Positions 6,396-9,257 of a stretch of DNA of 9,257 nt are shown here, piece after piece; position 1 is the stretch's first letter; each line of letters begins with the position of its first letter. The position numbers and the translations under genes are program-made. Where the stretch lies: positions 1 through 9,257 of the forward strand of contig DATGMB010000120.1 in the NCBI GenBank assembly GCA_035293845.1. The letters run 5' to 3'. The notes below the pieces were generated by a model that saw only the letters and a list, made by a program, of their open reading frames with translations, was not told where the DNA came from and did no database searches. The stretch is from DATGMB01 sp035293845. GTDB lineage: Bacteria > Acidobacteriota > Terriglobia > Bryobacterales > Bryobacteraceae.

Positions 6396-7424
6396 CTATG
6401 CATTCACCACCCCGGCCACGGCTTCGAGCGCCGCCGCGCAATCCTCGCGGCTGACGTCGTAGTGGGTGACGGCGCGCATCTGGCGCTGGTTGATCGCGTT
6501 GATGAGGACGCCGCGGGCGCGCAGGGCCGCGCTCAGATCGGCAGGCGCGCGGCCGGTCCCGCTGACGTCGAACACCGCGATATTGGTCTGGACCTTCGCC
6601 GGATCGATGCGGATTCCCGGAATGCGCGCCAGACCTTCGGCCAGGAATTTTGCATTACAGTGGTCGTCGAAGAGGCGCCGCGGGGATTCGTCAAGCGCCA
6701 CCAGGCAGGCGGCGGCCAGCACTCCGGCCTGCCGCATGCCACCGCCGAGGCGCTTGCGGTAGAGGCGGCCTTTGGCGATGAGCGGTGCCGGTCCGGCGAG
6801 GATGGAGCCGGCCGGCGCGCCCAGTCCCTTGGAAAGGCAGAACATGACGGTATCGGCGGGTGCCGCGATCTCGCGCACCGGCATCCCGAGCGCCGCCGCG
6901 GCATTGAAGATGCGCGCGCCATCCAGGTGTACTTTGAGCCCCCGCTCGTGCGCGCCGGCGCAGATTTCGCGCAGGGTGGACATCGGATAGACGGTGCCGC
7001 CGTGCATGTTGTGAGTGTTTTCGACGGTGACGAGGCCGGTGGGCGCGGAGTACGGATTCAGCGGACGGATCTGCCGCTCGATCTCGCTCCAGGAGAGGAT
7101 GCCGTCTTCAGTCTGGATGGCGCGAATGACGCAGCCCGAGAACCAGGCCACCATGGAAAGCTCATAGTCCAGAACGTGGGCGCGCGAATCGGCGATAACC
7201 TCCTGCCCGTGTTCGGTGTGGAGCTTGACCGCGATGGTGTTCCCCATGGTGCCGGTGGGGACGAAGAGCGCCGCTTCCTTGCCCGCCACCTCAGCGGCGC
7301 GCCGTTCCAGAAGATTCACGGTGGGGTCTTCGCCGTAAACGTCATCGCCGACTTCGGCTTCGGCCATGGCGCGGCGCATGGCGGGGGTGGGCTTGGTGAC
7401 GGTGTCGCTGCGCAGATCGATCAT
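6396..7424 (-). CDS. ltaE: Low-specificity L-threonine aldolase
   Basis: A 342-residue, full-length PLP-dependent fold-type I enzyme that cleaves threonine or allo-threonine to glycine and acetaldehyde. It opens IDLRSDTVTKPTPAMR, the family signature. The PLP lysine is Lys199 (in CLSKGLGAPAGS). Asp168 and Arg171 (in HLDGAR) hold the cofactor, and His83 (in DSRAHVLDYE) corresponds to the ring-stacking His of the E. coli enzyme. The ATG (7424-7422) overlaps the hemW stop (7423-7421) as ATGA, so translation is probably coupled; an AGGAG lies 11 nt upstream, which is far. The gene ends 43 nt before the NHL-repeat gene. It could act on related beta-hydroxy amino acids, but the threonine aldolase family call is firm. 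Confidence 0.95.
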   Translation of the reverse strand: MIDLRSDTVTKPTPAMRRAMAEAEVGDDVYGEDPTVNLLERRAAEVAGKEAALFVPTGTMGNTIAVKLHTEHGQEVIADSRAHVLDYELSMVAWFSGCVIRAIQTEDGILSWSEIERQIRPLNPYSAPTGLVTVENTHNMHGGTVYPMSTLREICAGAHERGLKVHLDGARIFNAAAALGMPVREIAAPADTVMFCLSKGLGAPAGSILAGPAPLIAKGRLYRKRLGGGMRQAGVLAAACLVALDESPRRLFDDHCNAKFLAEGLARIPGIRIDPAKVQTNIAVFDVSGTGRAPADLSAALRARGVLINAINQRQMRAVTHYDVSREDCAAALEAVAGVVNA

Positions 7425-8500
7425 TCGCTCAGGAACTCCTGAAAGACTTCGTTGGAGAGCAGCACGCCGCGGCTGGTGAGGCGGAGAGTGCCGCCGGCAG
7501 CCTCGAGCAGGCCGTACTCCTGGAACCGTCGGATCGGTTCGGCGAAGCGCTGACGTTCATCGGGAGTGGGCCGGACGCCGGCGGCGAGGCGGAGGCCGAG
7601 GAAGAGGCGCTCGTCGGAGCGGTGCACGCCCATGGTCCGCACGGGCCCCTTGGCGACGTACTCGCCGACGCTTTCCGGGTTCGACCAGCGGCGCTCGCCA
7701 TCGAACGAGTGGGCGTCGGCGCCGAAGCCGATGTACGGCTGCATGGTCCAATACTTCAGGTTGTGCCAGGATTCGTGCCCAGGGCGCGCAAAATTGGAGA
7801 TCTCATAACGCGCGATGCCGAGCGCGGTCAAACGTTCGACGGCCATTTCGTAATACGCGGCGGTGGCGTCCTCGCCGGGCGTATCCGCGGCGCCGTAGCG
7901 CACGCCGCCGAGGAGCATCTCCCGGCCGAGGCGGCTGTCCTCGTCGACCTCCAGCATGTAGATGGACACGTGCTCGGGCGCGAGGCGGTCGATCCATGCG
8001 AGCGATTCCCGCCAGCTCGATTCCGTCTGACCGGCGAGTCCGGCGATCAGATCGATGTTGATGCCGCGAATGCCGGCGGCGCGGAGGATGCGGACCTCCT
8101 CCGCAACCTGCGCGGCCGTGTGCTTGCGTCCCGTGCGGCGGATCTCCTGCTCGACGAACGACTGCACGCCGAGGCTGACGCGGTCGATGCCGCACTCGAT
8201 CCACGCCCGCGCCTTTTCGGCAGTGATGCTTCCCGGCGCAGCCTCGATGGTGGCTTCGACCCAGGGGCGGCCAGGGATGCGCGCGAGGAGCGCGCGGAGA
8301 GCGCCGGCATCCATGGCGCTCGGGGTGCCGCCGCCCAGGTAGACCGTTTCCGGGCGCCACTGCCACGCGTGTACGCAGATCTCCCGTTCGAGCGCGCCGC
8401 GGTAGCGCGCCTCCATTTCGCGCGGAAACACACCCGAGGCGAAATTGCAGTAGGTGCACTTCTGCGCACAGAAGGGATACGAGAGATAGACTCCTGGCAC
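7421..8500 (-). CDS. hemW: Radical SAM heme chaperone HemW
   Basis: A 359-residue radical-SAM protein. The [4Fe-4S] motif is C11-x3-C15-x2-C18 followed by Asn-Phe. HemN (the anaerobic coproporphyrinogen dehydrogenase) has a fourth Cys two residues after the third; here that position is Phe20, which marks HemW. GGGTP (56-60) binds the SAM amino group, and HNLKYW (246-251) fits the HNxxYW heme-binding motif of HemW. HemW inserts heme into respiratory enzymes. The GTG start (8500-8498) puts VPGVYLSYPFC at the N-terminus. The frame stays open upstream to 9076, but that part is antisense to the divergent regulator and has no family similarity. Family members are commonly about 370-380 residues, so the N-terminus is short. 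The GGGAGA just before the GTG is too close to serve as a normal ribosome site. Confidence 0.92.
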   Translation of the reverse strand: MPGVYLSYPFCAQKCTYCNFASGVFPREMEARYRGALEREICVHAWQWRPETVYLGGGTPSAMDAGALRALLARIPGRPWVEATIEAAPGSITAEKARAWIECGIDRVSLGVQSFVEQEIRRTGRKHTAAQVAEEVRILRAAGIRGINIDLIAGLAGQTESSWRESLAWIDRLAPEHVSIYMLEVDEDSRLGREMLLGGVRYGAADTPGEDATAAYYEMAVERLTALGIARYEISNFARPGHESWHNLKYWTMQPYIGFGADAHSFDGERRWSNPESVGEYVAKGPVRTMGVHRSDERLFLGLRLAAGVRPTPDERQRFAEPIRRFQEYGLLEAAGGTLRLTSRGVLLSNEVFQEFLSE

Positions 8501-8507
8501 TCTCCCG

Positions 8508-8518
8508 ATTGTAACGGG
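8508..8518 (-). promoter_or_regulatory. Possible -10 element of hemW
   Basis: The minus strand reads CCCGTTACAAT, with TACAAT at 8513-8508. Transcription would then begin around 8501, directly at the GTG start, implying a leaderless or nearly leaderless mRNA. No good -35 box is seen. It is the same 11-mer found before the NHL-repeat gene. Confidence 0.35.
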
Positions 8519-8570
8519 CTTAGCCGCGTGCGTGCGGCGCCACACTGTTGCCGGGCGTGCGACAGGCGCA

Positions 8571-8587
8571 ACGAACCGCGGCTTCGT
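8571..8587. promoter_or_regulatory. Small inverted repeat in the divergent intergenic region
   Basis: ACGAA-N7-TTCGT, centred 42 nt before the GTG of the Crp/Fnr-type gene and 79 nt from the hemW start. Its size would suit a dimeric regulator, but it does not match the CRP (TGTGA-N6-TCACA) or FNR (TTGAT-N4-ATCAA) sites, and short GC-rich palindromes are common by chance. Confidence 0.2.
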
Positions 8588-8611
8588 GAACGATGGTCCG
8601 CTCCGTGCAGC

Positions 8612-8615
8612 AGGA
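8612..8615 (+). promoter_or_regulatory. Ribosome binding site of the Crp/Fnr-type gene
   Basis: AGGA with a 5-nt spacer before the GTG at 8621. It supports that start for a frame that has no ATG near its N-terminus. Confidence 0.5.
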
Positions 8616-8620
8616 ATCGC

Positions 8621-9257
8621 GTGGAGCGCATTCCCGACTCCATTGCTGCCGCCGCCTCGCAGCGCAACCGGCTGCTGGGAGTGCTCGCCGAAACGCAGCG
8701 CGCCAGAGTCCTTGCCGGGGCAATGCTGGCCGATCTGGAGTTTCATCGCGTGATTTATCGCGAAGAAAGCGGCATTCCGGCGGTATATTTTCCCGTGGAT
8801 GCGGTGTTCTCGATCCTGGTGGGCGCTGAAGGAGAGCCTTCCGTCGAGGTGGCCACGGTGGGGAACGAGGGTCTGGTCGGCGCCGGCGCCGTGCTCAGCG
8901 TGCCGCGCTCGATTGGCCGGACCATCGTGCAAGTGTCCGGGCAGGCGATCTCGATCCCGGCGCGGACTGCCGCGCAACTGCTCTGCGACGTGCCGGACTT
9001 CTCTCTCCTGCTGCACCGTTATCTGTATGCGTTCATCCGCCAGATTGCGCAGGGGGGAGCGTGCAACCGGCTGCACACAGCGGAACAGCGCTGCGCCCGA
9101 TGGCTGCTGCTGACGCAGGATCGCGCGGGCACCGACCGGTTGGAGCTCACACAGGATTTCCTGGCGGCCATGATGGGTGCGCGCCGGCCCACGGTGAACC
9201 AGGCGCTTTCGATTTTGCGCGATGGCGGAGCCGTCGAGTACAGCTATGGCAAGCTCA
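8621..9257 (+). CDS. Crp/Fnr family transcriptional regulator, 3' end beyond window
   Basis: The reading frame is open to the right edge, giving 212 residues so far. Residues about 20-120 form a cyclic-nucleotide-binding-like beta barrel (VYFPVDAVFSILV, then VATVGNEGLVGAGAVL). A dimerisation helix follows (about 125-160, ending NRLHTAEQRCARWLLL). The winged helix-turn-helix begins near LELTQDFLAAMMGARRPTVNQ, with RRPTVNQAL (179-187) as the recognition helix. The canonical CRP phosphate-binding cassette (GE...RSA) is not evident, and no N-terminal Fe-S cysteine cluster like that of FNR is present (Cys122, 148 and 157 only), so the signal is unknown. The GTG at 8621 follows AGGA (8612-8615) by 5 nt, and no alternative start was found in frame. 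It is divergent from hemW across 120 nt. Confidence 0.9.
   Translation, partial: MERIPDSIAAAASQRNRLLGVLAETQRARVLAGAMLADLEFHRVIYREESGIPAVYFPVDAVFSILVGAEGEPSVEVATVGNEGLVGAGAVLSVPRSIGRTIVQVSGQAISIPARTAAQLLCDVPDFSLLLHRYLYAFIRQIAQGGACNRLHTAEQRCARWLLLTQDRAGTDRLELTQDFLAAMMGARRPTVNQALSILRDGGAVEYSYGKL

Noticed and set aside
6353..6403. Earlier starts (6403 or 6379) for the NHL-repeat protein
   Set aside because: They add a polar stretch before a good signal peptide. The first overlaps the ltaE stop, and the second overlaps the TACAAT element; neither has a ribosome site.
7421..8500. Oxygen-independent coproporphyrinogen III oxidase (HemN)
   Set aside because: The fourth Cys of the HemN motif is replaced by Phe, and the HNxxYW motif points to HemW.
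8501..9076. 192-residue N-terminal extension of HemW
   Set aside because: The frame stays open but is antisense to the Crp/Fnr coding sequence, is not similar to HemW, and the family N-terminus is reached only at the GTG at 8500.

Overview
The window is GC-rich bacterial DNA that reads like a Bryobacter/Solibacter-type Acidobacteriota genome. The best clue is the C-terminal domain of the large NHL-repeat protein, which resembles the 'Solibacter uncharacterized C-terminal domain' family (TIGR03437) that is strongly expanded in that lineage. The assignment is inference from family knowledge and was not tested by a search.

Nearly everything lies on the minus strand, so it reads from right to left. 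At the right edge a Crp/Fnr-type regulator (8621 to the edge, + strand, 3' end cut off) diverges from hemW, a radical-SAM heme chaperone starting at a GTG at 8500. hemW overlaps a PLP-dependent low-specificity threonine aldolase by 4 nt (ATGA). After 43 nt comes a large secreted protein with 12 NHL repeats and the TIGR03437-like domain. Its stop is followed by a 68-nt imperfect inverted repeat built from 10-nt units. Next come an aldo/keto reductase that uses a TTG start behind an 8-nt Shine-Dalgarno sequence, and, 48 nt later, a Tat-exported glycosidase-like TIM-barrel protein (probably DUF6259). A non-coding stretch of about 170 nt follows. At the left edge is the first part of rpmI (ribosomal protein bL35), with its own extended -10 promoter and no infC directly upstream.

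Three functional blocks can be inferred. The first is hemW-ltaE with the divergent regulator, a housekeeping pair that may be controlled by a Crp/Fnr protein. The second is the exported NHL protein, of unknown role. The third is a two-gene unit (aldo/keto reductase plus exported glycosidase-like protein) that could act on a carbohydrate. The ribosomal gene is separate. I found no mobile element, CRISPR array, RNA gene or defence system. The least explained items are the 10-nt-unit inverted repeat, an 11-nt motif shared upstream of hemW and of the NHL gene, and the glycosidase-like protein.
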